Shown: positions 40,101 to 51,023 of the stretch, one piece after another
Position numbering within the stretch: position 1 is the first letter of the stretch
Layout of the letters: every line of letters begins with the position of its first letter
NCBI GenBank assembly: GCA_002245135.1
Contig: NGBS01000041.1
Location: forward strand, 1 to 52,265
Origin: Proteromonas lacertae
Taxonomy: Eukaryota > Sar > Bigyra > Opalinata > Proteromonadidae
Direction of reading: 5' to 3'
Length of the DNA: 52,265 bases
Translations under genes and position numbers: made by a program
The notes under the pieces: model-generated
What the model was told of the DNA's origin: nothing
Database searches by the model: none
The model's input: only the letters and a program-made list of their open reading frames with translations

Positions 40101-42586
40101 CAGCCATTCATTTCCAAAATTATATAAAATTCTTAATAACTCATTCAGGAGATGGTAAAATATTTAAAAAGAAAACTGGTAATAAAGTAAGAGCTTATAG
40201 TGTTTCTCTAGTTTTAGATATTTCAGATGTTACAATTAGCCCAATTAATATTTCACATACATTAGTTACATTCTTTACTATGTTAAGAGGTATATGCGAA
40301 GTAAATGTTCCAGCAATTGATATTTGGATTTCAAGTGATAGAGTAATTAGAATTGGTAGTGGATTAACAAGTTCTGATGCATGGAGTTCTACAGTGGCTT
40401 GTTCGATTAATAAAGTGATTGAAATTGTGAAGGAGAATTACAGAAATAAAGGAAAGAATGATTATATTACAAATAATAATAAAACACTATACAAAACAAT
40501 GAAATATGCCATTTCTACTTGTATTTCAAGACCATTTACTGCATTAATGTTTGTTTTTACAAATGGTATTACCTCTGATTCTATTAAAAGTCAAATAAAG
40601 AATTTAATAAAAACAGTGTCAGGAGAATGTCAAATTATTGGAGTTGGTTGTGGTTATTCTTTATTTGGAGTTGAATCATTATTTCCTCGTTTTATTTGGT
40701 CTTCAAATCCAGAGAATATTTATAAAGCAGTTGCATCTATAAATGTTCCAAATGCATTACCATTATCAAGTTGTAAATCTGAAATAACATTTAAAAGTAC
40801 TGAATTGAGTAAGACATTGTATGAATATTTAATTGAAACAATAGATATATGTGATAGTGAAATGGTAAAATCAATCACTAATATTTATTCATCCTACGAA
40901 TTCCGTGCATTATTTGTTAATGCATTACAGACCAGAGATGAAAATATTAATATGTTAACAGCTGATTGTACAAGTTCAGAATATGATTTAGGTATTGATG
41001 GTGGATTTAAAGGTTTTAATGTTTTATTTGTGATATTATATCTATGTAGAGAAAAGAAAGATAAAAATGGCAAAATAATAGATGATGGAATTAGACAACA
41101 CATATTAGAAAGTGGTATTGATGGTATTAATAGTCCAGTAAAGAAATTAGAGAAAAAAGGATTTACTGTTGAAATAGTATATGATTATTATAGTGCAATA
41201 TTTGAATTAGCGAAAGGTATTTATAGAACAGTGATAATTACATGTAGTGATGGAAGTGGTGAATTTCCTGAAGCTGCAGGTAAAGATGAAAAAGTAAATA
41301 TTGGATATTTAACCTCATTCATAGACTGTTTAATTGAATTTCATAATAATGGAGGTGGTATATTTTGGATGTTGGAAAATTGGCCTTATACTTATGAAGC
41401 TGATATGTTTTTCCAAAAGTTTTATAGAATAGAACAATTGAGTGAAGATGTGCTGATATTAGGTGGTGAAAATATGGAAAGAGATGATGATGCTAATAAT
41501 GGAAGATTCAGAACAGTAGGTGAAAATATGTTTGAATATAATATCGATAATTTGAGAATTGATACTGGATTGAAGTATATCTATGAAGGTAAAACATTAG
41601 GTTGTATAAATGAAAATGAATTACTTAAGAATGGTTTTATAGTATTTGGTAGAGAACATGAAGGTCATGCTGCAATTATGTTGAAAGAAAGAAAAGAAAA
41701 TGAAGGTAAAATAATAATCGATACTGCTTCAACCAAATTGTTTTTAGAGTTTACTGGTGAAGGAACAAGTCGATGGATATCTAATGCTGTGATTTGGTTA
41801 TTAAATGTCGATACTTATTTTTCATGTAAATATTTTGATGGTGGTGAAATACCTAAAACTTTATCAATGAATGTGAATTTAGATGATGTAAAAATTGATG
41901 ATAAAGTAGAAAAGAGAGTTACAACTAAACCTGTAAATGTCTGTTTTAGTGTAGTGATGGATTGTACTGGTTCTATGGGATCATATATTGAAAGTACAAA
42001 GAAAACTATTGTAGAAATATTTAAAAGTATAGAAGCAATTAAAATAGAAAATAACCTAGATGAAAGATCCCAAATTATTGGACAATTTGTAGGATATGAA
42101 GATTTTAGTGATGGTAAAGACCATTTTCATAAGTCTGGAGTTACTGATAATTTTAAAGAAATAGAATCATTTTTAGGAGGTATAAGAGCAGGAGGTGGTG
42201 GAGATGAATGTGAAGATGTCTTAGGTGGTTTTGAACAAGCAGTGAATGAATTATGGAAATATAAAGATTATAAACATATGATATTAATATGTGGAGATGC
42301 TGCTAATCATGGAGATGGAGGAGGAGATAGTTATTCTAAAGAAAACCCAGAAACAAAAAGATTATGGGAAGATGAATGGAAATTTGTAGTACATAAGATG
42401 CTTCCTTATGTACCAGATATTTATTTTATGGCAATAAGTAATAATTCAATATTAAGAACAAAAGATCATTTAATGAAATATTATGATAAAATAAAGACAG
42501 AAAAAGCTGCAAATGCTTCAGTATTTGCTGATAAATTGAAATTGATTATTCAAAAACAATATAAAGAATATGTAGGTGTTTCATAG
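28167..42586 (+). CDS. Giant six-AAA+ (midasin/dynein-like) protein with C-terminal VWA and GATase-like domains
   Basis: The model has a 33-codon first exon, a 27-nt intron (28266-28292) and a 14.3-kb second exon, for about 4,797 residues. After a Gln/Pro-rich N-terminal region come six AAA+ units. AAA1 (Walker A-like GKTSSAKT about 494, LLLDEL), AAA3 (GHRDCGKS about 983), AAA5 (GDPGVGKS about 1600, FLFDELNL) and AAA6 (GPSPSGKS about 1911, IVLEDINL) keep recognisable nucleotide sites; AAA2 and AAA4 are degenerate. Two coiled coils lie near 2745-2795 and 3092-3132. The C-terminal third has VWA-like folds (about 3655, about 3999), a ThuA/GATase-like fold (HNNGGGIFWMLENWPYTYE; IIIDTASTKLFLEF) and a final VWA with MIDAS-like MDCTGSMG. 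The frame breaks once near 38299-38301; one more A would join SEIPEN to VINVDRK. I infer one gene because the downstream frame has no ATG for about 90 codons. A remodelling ATPase role is likely; the substrate is unknown. Confidence 0.85.
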
Positions 42587-42690
42587 AAATTATTATTACA
42601 ATTTTATTCTTATTATATTTTTTGTTTTATTCTTTACAATAGCGAAATAATTCAATATATTAACTCATGTATTAATTAAATCATATCTAA

Positions 42691-43152
42691 TTATAATTCA
42701 CCTGTATCTTCTGGTAATTCAAATATAGGATAGACAAAACTCCACCATAAAAACGATAAACTTAAAGCATACTTATAATCTTTAATTGAATAATTCTTTT
42801 CATCTATTTGGTATACTGATTTTAGAATAACATCAAAATTATATTCATTTCTTTCAATCTTATTAATGTTTTTTCATCAACTGGTAGAGGAGAGTAAATT
42901 CCTTTATATTGTCTAAGCACATTTACTGTTTCATCATATCTCTTTTCAAAAACTAATTTTGCATAATAGCAAAATTCAAGGGGCTTAGGAAACAAAGAAA
43001 CTAGGAAGAGTAACATCATCGTAACTAGATATATTTCCTTTATCTTTAAACACTCTTTCATTCAATTCTTCAATTTCTATTACTTCACATTCAGGAATTT
43101 CTTCATTTTCTTCATATAACAACTCTATAAACATTACATCTTCATTTTCCAT
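42691..43152 (-). CDS. Small unrecognised acidic protein, possibly decaying
   Basis: The reading begins at ATG 43152 with an acidic segment (ENEDVMFIELLYEENEEIPE). It continues through YYAKLVFEKRYDETVNVLRQ and ends with YALSLSFLWWSFVYPIFEL before TAA. Keeping this frame needs one base fewer at the A run 42990-42992 and one more at the T run 42869-42874. The two cancel, leaving 154 codons. Just upstream, in the same frame, a 30-codon Cys-containing segment starts at 43257 and ends in a TAA at 43165-43167. Either the gene is dying (one stop, two shifts) or it is intact and the assembly has small errors. I do not recognise a family. Confidence 0.5.
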
Positions 43153-43257
43153 CTCTAAATCTAATTAAACTAAATGACATTTCAAATTACTACAAAATAT
43201 TGAACATTTTTGTTCTATCTCTAATAGCTTATTGTCATTACAATTACCTTTCCTCAT

Positions 43258-43551
43258 AGTAATATTCTTATTCGATTTAATTAAATAAAATCTAATTGAT
43301 ATTGTTTAACCTGTAAATCTTGAATTTGATAATTCTATACATCACAATTACAAATACACTGGTCGAATAATATTCATATAAACTTTAAAATACCTTTGAA
43401 TTGCTTTTATTATCAAAAATTAAAAATTAAAATGACAATTATGGTTAACGAAAAGTTTTCTCTTAACCCAAAATTTTGAAAATACATATAAATTCATTCC
43501 ACATTGATATTATAACAATATTAATACAAAAATGTAAGAAATAGAGTATAA
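43258..43551. other. Intergenic, nothing recognised
   Basis: This is AT-rich sequence between the ADCK1 stop and the small acidic gene. I see no coding frame with family resemblance, no repeat array and no RNA gene. Confidence 0.6.
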
Positions 43552-43990
43552 TTAATAAAATAAATTTACTAAAGCATCTTGGGTCTGTTCTACAGGAATT
43601 GAGTTGTTTATTGTACCTTCAAGGAAATAGAATCTATAAATTATAATGTTATACATACAATGTTGAAAATAGATAATAATCAAAGGAATAATTAAAATAA
43701 TCAACCCAAGACATATGTCTGTTGTGAGTATATAAACCTCTATTATTTATATCATTTATATCAATATATACTCTAAAGATGATTCAACCATTGTTCTTAA
43801 TCGAAATGCTTCACTCGCTCCTAGAAAATTGGTTATTGATCTCATCTATTTATAATATAATATCATTTTAAAATGTATAATATACAATATTAACTGTTCT
43901 CATTACACAAGCAAAATCAGGAGGCATATCTGTTGCCATTTGAAATAACTAAATTGTATTATTAATTATTATAAAAACATTCATATATAA

Positions 43991-44029
<39 letters not shown>

Positions 44030-45491
44030 CTGTGTCTAACATTGTTCCATATTTCGTTCCAAATGTTTTCTTTAGAGTTTTCTTTAGTAAATGAATATCA
44101 TTTTCGGTTAATTTACCACCCAATGTTGTTGTTCCATCTTTGGGTCTCATTGTTATCATAAATGATAACATTTCTTCGAATTTTTCTAATCCCAATTTTG
44201 TCGCAGCTTTGTTGATTTTCTATTTTCATTATTATAAAACATTATTATTATATTTATATTATATATATATATACTTCTTCATCTCGTAATAACAAACCTT
44301 TCCATAATTCACATATTGCTAATCGAGAATTTTCAGTCATCGTTGTGTACATTCCATGATCTATCAATACCATTTGAGGAATATTTTTATCAACCGGATT
44401 TTGACGAACAAAAATATTACCAGCATGAGGATCCATATGAACAAATCCATGAACAAATATCATGTCACTTAAATGTTTCACGATTATTCGAGCTACTTCG
44501 ATTCGATCAAATCCAAATTCTTTTAGTTTTTCTTTGTCATTTACTTTTATTCCATCAATATATTCCATTGTTAATACTCTTCTAGAAGATAATTCAGGAT
44601 ACATTTGAGGAATATAGAAATATTTACTATCATAAATATATAATTATATCATATACTCGCCTTTAAATAGTTCTTTTGTTTTTATTGCATTTTTATATTC
44701 TTTTGAAAAATCTGTCTCGTTTAAAGCAATTTGGAAAAATTCTTGAGATACTCCCATAAAATCAAATCGTGGAAATAATACTTGAATAAATGTCAACACT
44801 AATCTCATCACATTGAAATCCATTGTCATTTCATCTTGTAGTAATGGATATTGTACTTTTATTGCCAACTTTTTACCAGTTACAGATGTAGCTCGATGAA
44901 CTTGAGCTAATGAAGCACTTGCTACTGGACTCTATTTATATATTATTAAATAAATTATTAACATTTTATATATACTTTATCAAATGATCCAAATAATTCT
45001 TCAGGAGATTTGCCTAAATCATTTATTATCATTCTTCTTATATCTTCATAATCAAAACATTGACCATTATCTGTTAATGTTAACATCGTATCAGTCCATG
45101 CACGAGGTATCATACCTCTCAATGTTGAGATATATTGACCCACTTTTATGTATATTCCTCCAAGAATTCTAGTTTATAGATTTATTATAAAAACTAAAAT
45201 TGTAATACTTAAACGCCTCTTTAACTCGCTTCGCTTCTCTCTCATCTACTTCTCGTTGTTTAGCTCGATATTTCTCTATTCCAAGTGCTTTCTTTTCTCG
45301 ATATGATGGATAATTCACTTTATAATCATATGCTACTATCGCTATTGTACTGATAGGTACATAACGTCTTAAAATAGATTTTCTAATCCTCTAAATAAAG
45401 ATTTAGTTAAATACCTTATTTTCGGTGATACTAATACACCTCCTACTGCACATCCTGCAGCAGTTACCAATGCCTTTCTAAAGAAATGCAT
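43552..45491 (-). CDS. ADCK1: ABC1/ADCK1-like atypical kinase (mitochondrial)
   Basis: ABC1/COQ8/ADCK proteins are kinase-like ATPases of mitochondria and plastids; ADCK1 relatives influence mitochondrial membranes and lipids. Ten exons are separated by nine introns of 24-82 nt: 45391-45414, 45169-45208, 44932-44975, 44627-44656, 44220-44274, 43949-44030, 43846-43885, 43740-43771 and 43634-43658. The product is about 522 residues. The signature is complete: YIKVGQY (KxGQ), SPVASASLAQVHRA (Ala-rich loop), LAIKVQYP (Lys), VLTMEYIDG, FVHMDPHAGNIFV (HxDPHxGN) and VLIDHG (metal Asp). The N-terminus (HFFRKALVTAAGCAVGG) looks like a mitochondrial leader. Exons sum to 1,568 nt; one extra A in the run at 45419-45422 gives 1,569 and joins exon 1 to exon 2 in frame. 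Confidence 0.93.
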
Positions 45492-46129
45492 TAAAATTTA
45501 AGAATAGAAGAAAAATTCTTTCAGAATTTTGTTTCAAAAATATTCACTATAAGAAATTTTCTAAGTTTTTTTTATTTTTTTTTGTGACTTTGAAGTTGTT
45601 TTTCTCAACAACTATAAAGAATTAGACTAAAAAAATTACATCACAGTATGAGTCATAGATTGAACTTTATGCTGACGTAGTTAGATTAAAATTACCTAAT
45701 CAGGTAATTAATCAAAAATTTGATGTATTTCTCGATATTATGGCAACTAATGATTAAATTATGTTACAACATTGCTTATTTTCATAATATTAAACAATAA
45801 CTTTCTTTTCAGAGCTAGTAAAATTAGTTTTAAAAATCATTTCAAAATGGGTGAAAAGAGCCAAAAAATTGAAAATGGGGACCTGGAATTCTTAGAAATT
45901 ATTTTTCTCACGAACTAGATCATAATTGAAAGTAATATAATGAGCCAAGTTTAGCCTAATAAAATACATATGCATGGTGGGACTAGTTTTTGATTTGACG
46001 ATCAATTATTTCGAACGATTTTGCTCTTATTTGCGCAGTATTGTTCTTTTCTCTTATTTCCCCTTATTTTAAAACAGAAATTAGTATTACAATATAAAAA
46101 TTAGAAAATTATTGCACTTACTATAACAA
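45492..46129. other. Gene-poor spacer, nothing recognised
   Basis: About 640 bp without a supported coding frame. It has somewhat more mixed composition than nearby introns and short T and A runs. A weak inverted similarity (TTTCTAAG-type) occurs near 45551 and 45890, too short to call an element. Confidence 0.5.
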
Positions 46130-46905
46130 TATTATATACTATTTTCATCATTTAAACATACTCATTTCAGCACCTATATATACTATAATATATTATATAC
46201 TATATTTGCTCATCATTTTAAATATGCTCATATTTCATCACCTATATATACTATAACTATATTATATACTATATTTTCATCATTTAAATGCTCATATTCA
46301 TCACCTATATATACTATAACTATATTATAGCTCATATTTCATCACCTATATATACTATAACTATATTATATACTATATTGTTCATCATTTAAATATGCTC
46401 ATATTTCATCACCTATATATACTATAACATATTATATACTATATTTGTTCATCATTTAAACATGCTCAATTATATATACTATAACTATATATATACTATA
46501 TTATCATTTAAACATGCTCATATTTCATCACCTATATATACTATAACTATATTATATACTATATTTGCTCATCATTTAAATATGCTCATATTTCATCACC
46601 TATATATACTATAACTATATTATATACTATATTTGCTCATCATTTAAATATGCTCATATTTCATCACCTATATATACTATAACTATATTATATACTATAT
46701 TTGTTCATCATTTAAACATGCTCATATTTCATCACCTATATATACTATAACTATATTATATACTATATTTGTTCATCATTTAAATATGCTCATATTTCAT
46801 CACCTATATATACTATAACTATATTATATACTATATTGTTCATCATTTAAATATGCTCATATTTCATCACCTATATATACTATAACTATATTATATACTT
46901 TAATA
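46130..46905. repeat. Tandem array of about 68-nt AT-rich satellite units
   Basis: About eleven or twelve units repeat the core CACCTATATATACTATAAC, followed by TATATTATATACTATATTTG, TTCATCATTTAAATATGC and TCATATTTCAT. Unit length is near 68 nt. Several units are truncated (for example about 46300-46345 and 46460-46510). The last four or five copies are nearly identical, suggesting recent unequal exchange or slippage. There are no unique spacers. The array runs directly into a short dynein-like coding segment at about 46906, so it may once have lain in an intron. Confidence 0.9.
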
Positions 46906-47034
46906 GAATTATACCAATCACAGCTCCATTATTGAAATCTCATATTGCTGATATTGATTATAAGTTAAAACCTGGTATGGTAACATTGACATGGACATCA
47001 ATGAATATAGATGCATATAAACATCATGTGATCA
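46906..47034 (+). pseudogene. Dynein heavy chain fragment, stem/linker region (+ strand piece)
   Basis: Just after a TTTAATAG that resembles an intron end, the + strand encodes IIPITAPLLKSHIADIDYKL followed by PGMVTLTWTSMNIDAYKHHV. The motif PGMVTLTWTSMNID is diagnostic for dynein heavy chains. The similarity stops abruptly after KHHV. About 43 codons remain of a protein normally over 4,000 residues, so this is a fragment. Confidence 0.8.
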
Positions 47035-47560
47035 AATCCAGAGTTTTTTTCTCCTCGTTAATCTTCTTTTCATATTCTTTCAATGTATAAATTAAATCAG
47101 TGTAATAACTCTTAAACTTCTCTTCTTGTAATAAAACAATCTTGGCACTTTCTGGTATTTCTATTCCCATTCTATCTAAACGATTTGAAAATGAGTTAAC
47201 ATCTCTGTTCATCATTCATTTTGATCTTGTTCACCTCTGGATCATATTTTCTATCCATATGTGACAATTCTAATACATCTACTACATCTTTTAAGGCTTC
47301 TTTCATATCAGCTGTGAATTTATCCATGTCTTGAAGAACTTAAATAAGAGAGTTTCTAAATTTCTCAAGGGTTTTCACTAATCATACCGAATAAAAGTGT
47401 ATTGTCACAACTCTTCGTTTAACGAACATCTTCTCCTGATGTGAGTAACAACTCATTCTCTTCACCATATCCTCTTATCTCACCTTCGCTATACATGACT
47501 TTTTTAAGGAATTTTCTGTATCTCTCATACTAGCACCAAATGCTTCAGTGACATGACTAA
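47024..47560 (-). pseudogene. Dynein heavy chain fragment, adjacent stem region (- strand piece)
   Basis: The minus strand encodes RLDRMGIEIPESAKIVLLQE, then EKFKSYYTDLIYTLKEYEKK. In dynein heavy chains this segment comes just before the PGMVTLTWTSMNID segment seen on the opposite strand. Further upstream (about 47220-47340) DMDKFTADMKEALKDVVDVL and ELSHMDRKYDPEVNKIKM look like the preceding part of the stem, with frame breaks and stops between pieces. It is a decayed or rearranged fragment. Confidence 0.7.
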
Positions 47561-47869
47561 TCATCCATCATGAAAAATAAAAGTAGAAAGAATCGCATTT
47601 AATGAAAGCCAAGGGGATATAGTTTAATATATACATCATATCTTTATATCTGCAGCCTTTAATTCTTCTTAATATACCTCAGTAAATTTGCAAGCCTGTT
47701 ATCTACATAATCTTATTAGAATTACATCAACTTCTCTATAAACCGTAAATTCATTTCAGATATTTATACCTTCCACTACTTATAGGATTAGGATTAAAAT
47801 TATTTTTAAAATGAAACGATTTCATTGGTTATTTTTCTAATACATTAATCATTCGTAAATAGTATTAAA
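47561..47869. other. Spacer between dynein fragment and transposon remnant
   Basis: AT-rich sequence with short minus-strand coding-like snippets that could be older dynein debris, but none long enough to assign. No RNA gene or repeat array is visible. Confidence 0.4.
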
Positions 47870-50517
47870 TGTATTTTAGTCTTTTATTAGACTGTCTAGA
47901 TATAAAACCAACAACAATTATTAGTAATAAAATTTTATCATTAGATGTAAATAGTTTAGTTATACAAGTAATTAAATATGTGAAGCAAAAAAGAAAAATA
48001 TACCGTTGGTTGTTATACAAGAATCTACAAATATTATTGACATTGTAAATATACTATTCACAGGATGTTTTATTAAATACAAAAAAGAGATCTACTCAAG
48101 CAAAGATGTTATAAGAAAAATTGAGGAGTTATTTGGTGTAGATAATGAAATTTTAATACTTTTTGCAGTTAAATATGGAAATTCTTCAAAATTTGAAGAA
48201 ATGAAACATTTACAGTATGTTAATATTAATAATGTACTAAAAATATACAAGGATGTGTTTAACATTACAGATTATTTACAATTCAAACAAAAAATAATAA
48301 AGAGAAAATCAAGTAGTAAGAATACAGAAAAACGGAAAAAAAGAAAATTGGTAAATAACATTAATGATAATACTGCAAATAATATGAATGAAAATAATGG
48401 AAGTAGTAATCCAGTTGAAGATGAAATGATGAAGGTAGTGAATTGAATGGAAATAGTAACCAGTTGAAGATGAAATGATGAATAGTGAATTGAATGAAAT
48501 AGAAGATGAAATGGATGAATAGTGAATTGAATGGTTGAAATGAAATGGATAGTGAATTGAATGGAATATAGCGGAAGGAAGTGAATTGAATGGAAGATGA
48601 AGTAGTGAACCAGTCATGAAAATGAAGAAGATGAAATGGATGAAGGTAGTGAAAGTTCAATAAATACGATAAATTGAAGAAGATATCGAAGATGATTCAA
48701 TAAATAATGAAGGTGAAGATGAAGGTGAAGAAGATAACGAAGATGATTCAATAAATAACGATAATAGCGAAGATGAATATGGTAGCTATGGTAATGGTGA
48801 AGAAAATGATATTAATCGAGATAGAGATGATTTAATGATATATTTACTGCAGTTTTTTCTCGAGAATGGCATATCAATTCAAAGTTAGTAAATTCTTAAA
48901 AAAGATTAATACTATAAATACAATTAAAAATTTAAAGATCAAAACATCACTCAAATCAATAAAAGAATTTGTAAAAATAAAAATCAAATTTAAAGAAAGA
49001 AAAAAGAAATATTATATTGGTATTGAAGAATCTTTAAAAATATATTATGTAATACTAACATAAAAATTAACAATAATTGTAAAGATAAATATAAGTCGAT
49101 TGAAAGTTCTGAAAATTATATTAAATTAAAGGATAATGATCAAAACACAGATTTTATCCATGTACCAATCCAAATCAGCTACGATGGCATACAATTATCT
49201 CCTTTTTCTTCCTCAAAAAAGTCAATTAATTTACTCAGTTATAAACTACTCAACTTAAAAAATAATATAAAACTTGTTGAAGTAATTGCAGCTGATGAAA
49301 CTGAAGATGGTTTAAATGAAAATAGAACAAATTTAATCAAGAACTAAATAACTTATATTATAATGGATTCAAAATTGGTGATAGAAAATTATAATGTCTA
49401 TCCACTAAGCTATTGCTCAGATAGTGTAGCTACAGTTAAATTTTTTAATCTTCACAATTTTATTAGCGCAAATCACTTTTGTCGTACTTGTGACGCTAAA
49501 TGCACAACTAAATATGTAACTGTTAATAACAAGAAAAGAAAGTAAGACGTGAAGCAATGCGTGGTTACAATCAAAATAATTTCAATAAATACAAGAATAA
49601 ATACGGATATTTCAGTTAAAAAATTAATAAAGATATTTGATGATGGTAAATATAAAGATTTCTATTAAAGACATATAAAAAAAGTGATTTCTTAGATGTT
49701 AAAATATTCAGTATTAGGTTTATAACATACGATACTATGCATAATCTTTTCAATGGATTATCCATTTTTATGATGATATTATAAAGAAAGTTAATCAAAT
49801 AGATGTTGTTAATGAGATCAAATTTGTATATTGCAATAGCTCATCATTTTACAACAATATAGATTTATCTAATATAAATAAGTATAACATTATTCAAAAA
49901 TATATATATTATTAAATATATTTCCATTAATTTTAATGAAATATATAAATTATGTGAAAAGAAATAGAAATATTATTACTGATTATAGTTATTACAATAT
50001 CTGTAAATCACTTTTTAGTATAATTAATGTTATTAACAATTGTTTATATTACCAGTATAGCGACATGTCTACTACAGAAATGGAAAATGAATTAATTAAC
50101 AAATTGATGATATTAGAATTATTTTATTTATTTAAACCCTCCACTCATGACATTGTCCATCTTGTTTTATATTTAAAATGTTTAGGGCCTTTATCCCACA
50201 ATGGAACTACAATCTTCGAAAGATCTTACAAACAGTTAAGAAAAATAACATTATCTAACAAGAAAAAGCTTATTAGTGTAATAAACAGTATGGAATTAAT
50301 AAACAGCTTAAACATATATCTATATAAACAAACTGATAATAAATACAAATATCATATCAAAATAAATAATTCAAAAACAGTAGAGCAGTTATTTCACTCT
50401 TATACTAATATTAAAATATATAGTGTAGTATCATATTTTGATGAGGACGTAATGCGATTCGGAATAATAGAAAAAAGAATAATAATATTTATCAATAAAC
50501 GAAATAATAGTTAATAG
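47870..50517 (+). mobile_element. Decayed CACTA/EnSpm-like (Plavaka-type) DNA transposon
   Basis: A series of + strand frames carries, in order, the landmarks of this transposase superfamily. A basic and Asn-rich N-terminal part (48006-48446) is followed by an acidic stretch and LLQFFLENGIS (about 48840). Next come IHVPIQISYDGIQLSPFSSS (about 49160-49210, matching the DG-lplfKSS block), the Cys pair HFCRTCDAKC (about 49475) and DTMHNLFNGLSIF (about 49730, the D-x-MH-nlf-G catalytic region). Last are THDIVHLVLYLKCLGPLS and IFERSYKQL (about 50140-50230, the HLV...GPL...FE block). Several stops and frame changes separate these blocks, so it is inactive. I could not identify terminal inverted repeats or a target duplication. 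Confidence 0.75.
48398..48660 (+). repeat. 51-nt coding-type minisatellite, forward copy
   Basis: About four to five degraded units of a 51-nt repeat (GGAAATAGTAATCCAGTTGA + AGATGAAATGGATGAAGGTA + GTGAATTGAAT) lie inside the transposon's acidic region. In the frame of the upstream protein one unit encodes 17 residues, GNSNPVEDEMDEGSELN. Many units have small deletions that break the frame. Confidence 0.85.
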
Positions 50518-50845
50518 AATATCTACAAAATTTATAAAATTTTAAATTTTAATAATAGTATCAATATAAACATAGATATAAACAAAACAATTATATTTAA
50601 TAATTTATACATACAAGATAATGAGTACTATATATTTACATCGATTTGAATATGAAAAACTATAATTAATTAATTTATGCATTATTATTGTTGTTGTTGT
50701 TGTTATTAATACTAATTGATTAAAATACATTTTAAATATAATCCATTTTAAAAAAATTATAAAAGTATAATACACAAAGTTAAAATCATTGTATATTCAT
50801 TATTCACATTTAAACATTTTAAATATCATTTATTTCTTCATTTTA
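50518..50845. other. AT-rich spacer with a short GTT run
   Basis: No supported gene. It contains a short (TTG)n/(GTT)n microsatellite near 50690-50703 and A/T runs. Confidence 0.5.
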
Positions 50846-51023
50846 TCACATTTCATATCTAAAGATATTAATATCTAACAATGGAAATGCTCTACTTCCG
50901 TTAAGACCATGATTATTTTGAGATTCTAATGTGGATATATATATACCCATTTCTAAATGATGATTTCTTCTAAACGCCTCCATTTCGAAATACACAACTC
51001 TGCATAAATTTACGAGATATTCC
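50846..51023 (-). CDS. Possible C-terminal exon of an unidentified gene (partial)
   Basis: An open minus-strand frame ends in TGA. It encodes YLVNLCRVVYFEMEAFRRNH and then HLEMGIYISTLESQNNHGLN, which read like a genuine helical protein end. The spacing vaguely recalls the C-terminal helix of sorting-nexin BAR domains, but I do not trust that assignment. No clear TAG splice acceptor precedes it; it abuts the inverted minisatellite, so the upstream part is uncertain or lost. Confidence 0.3.

Noticed and set aside
45549-45905. Small inverted-repeat transposon (MITE) bounded by TTTCTAAG-like ends.
   Set aside because: Only about nine matching bases and no target duplication; expected by chance in such AT-rich DNA.
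46130-46905. CRISPR-like array.
   Set aside because: Units are contiguous, AT-rich and lack unique spacers, and the genome is eukaryotic.
48309-48660. Ser/His/Phe-rich antisense proteins over the minisatellite.
   Set aside because: They are reverse-complement readings of the 51-nt repeat, open only because the repeat lacks stops.
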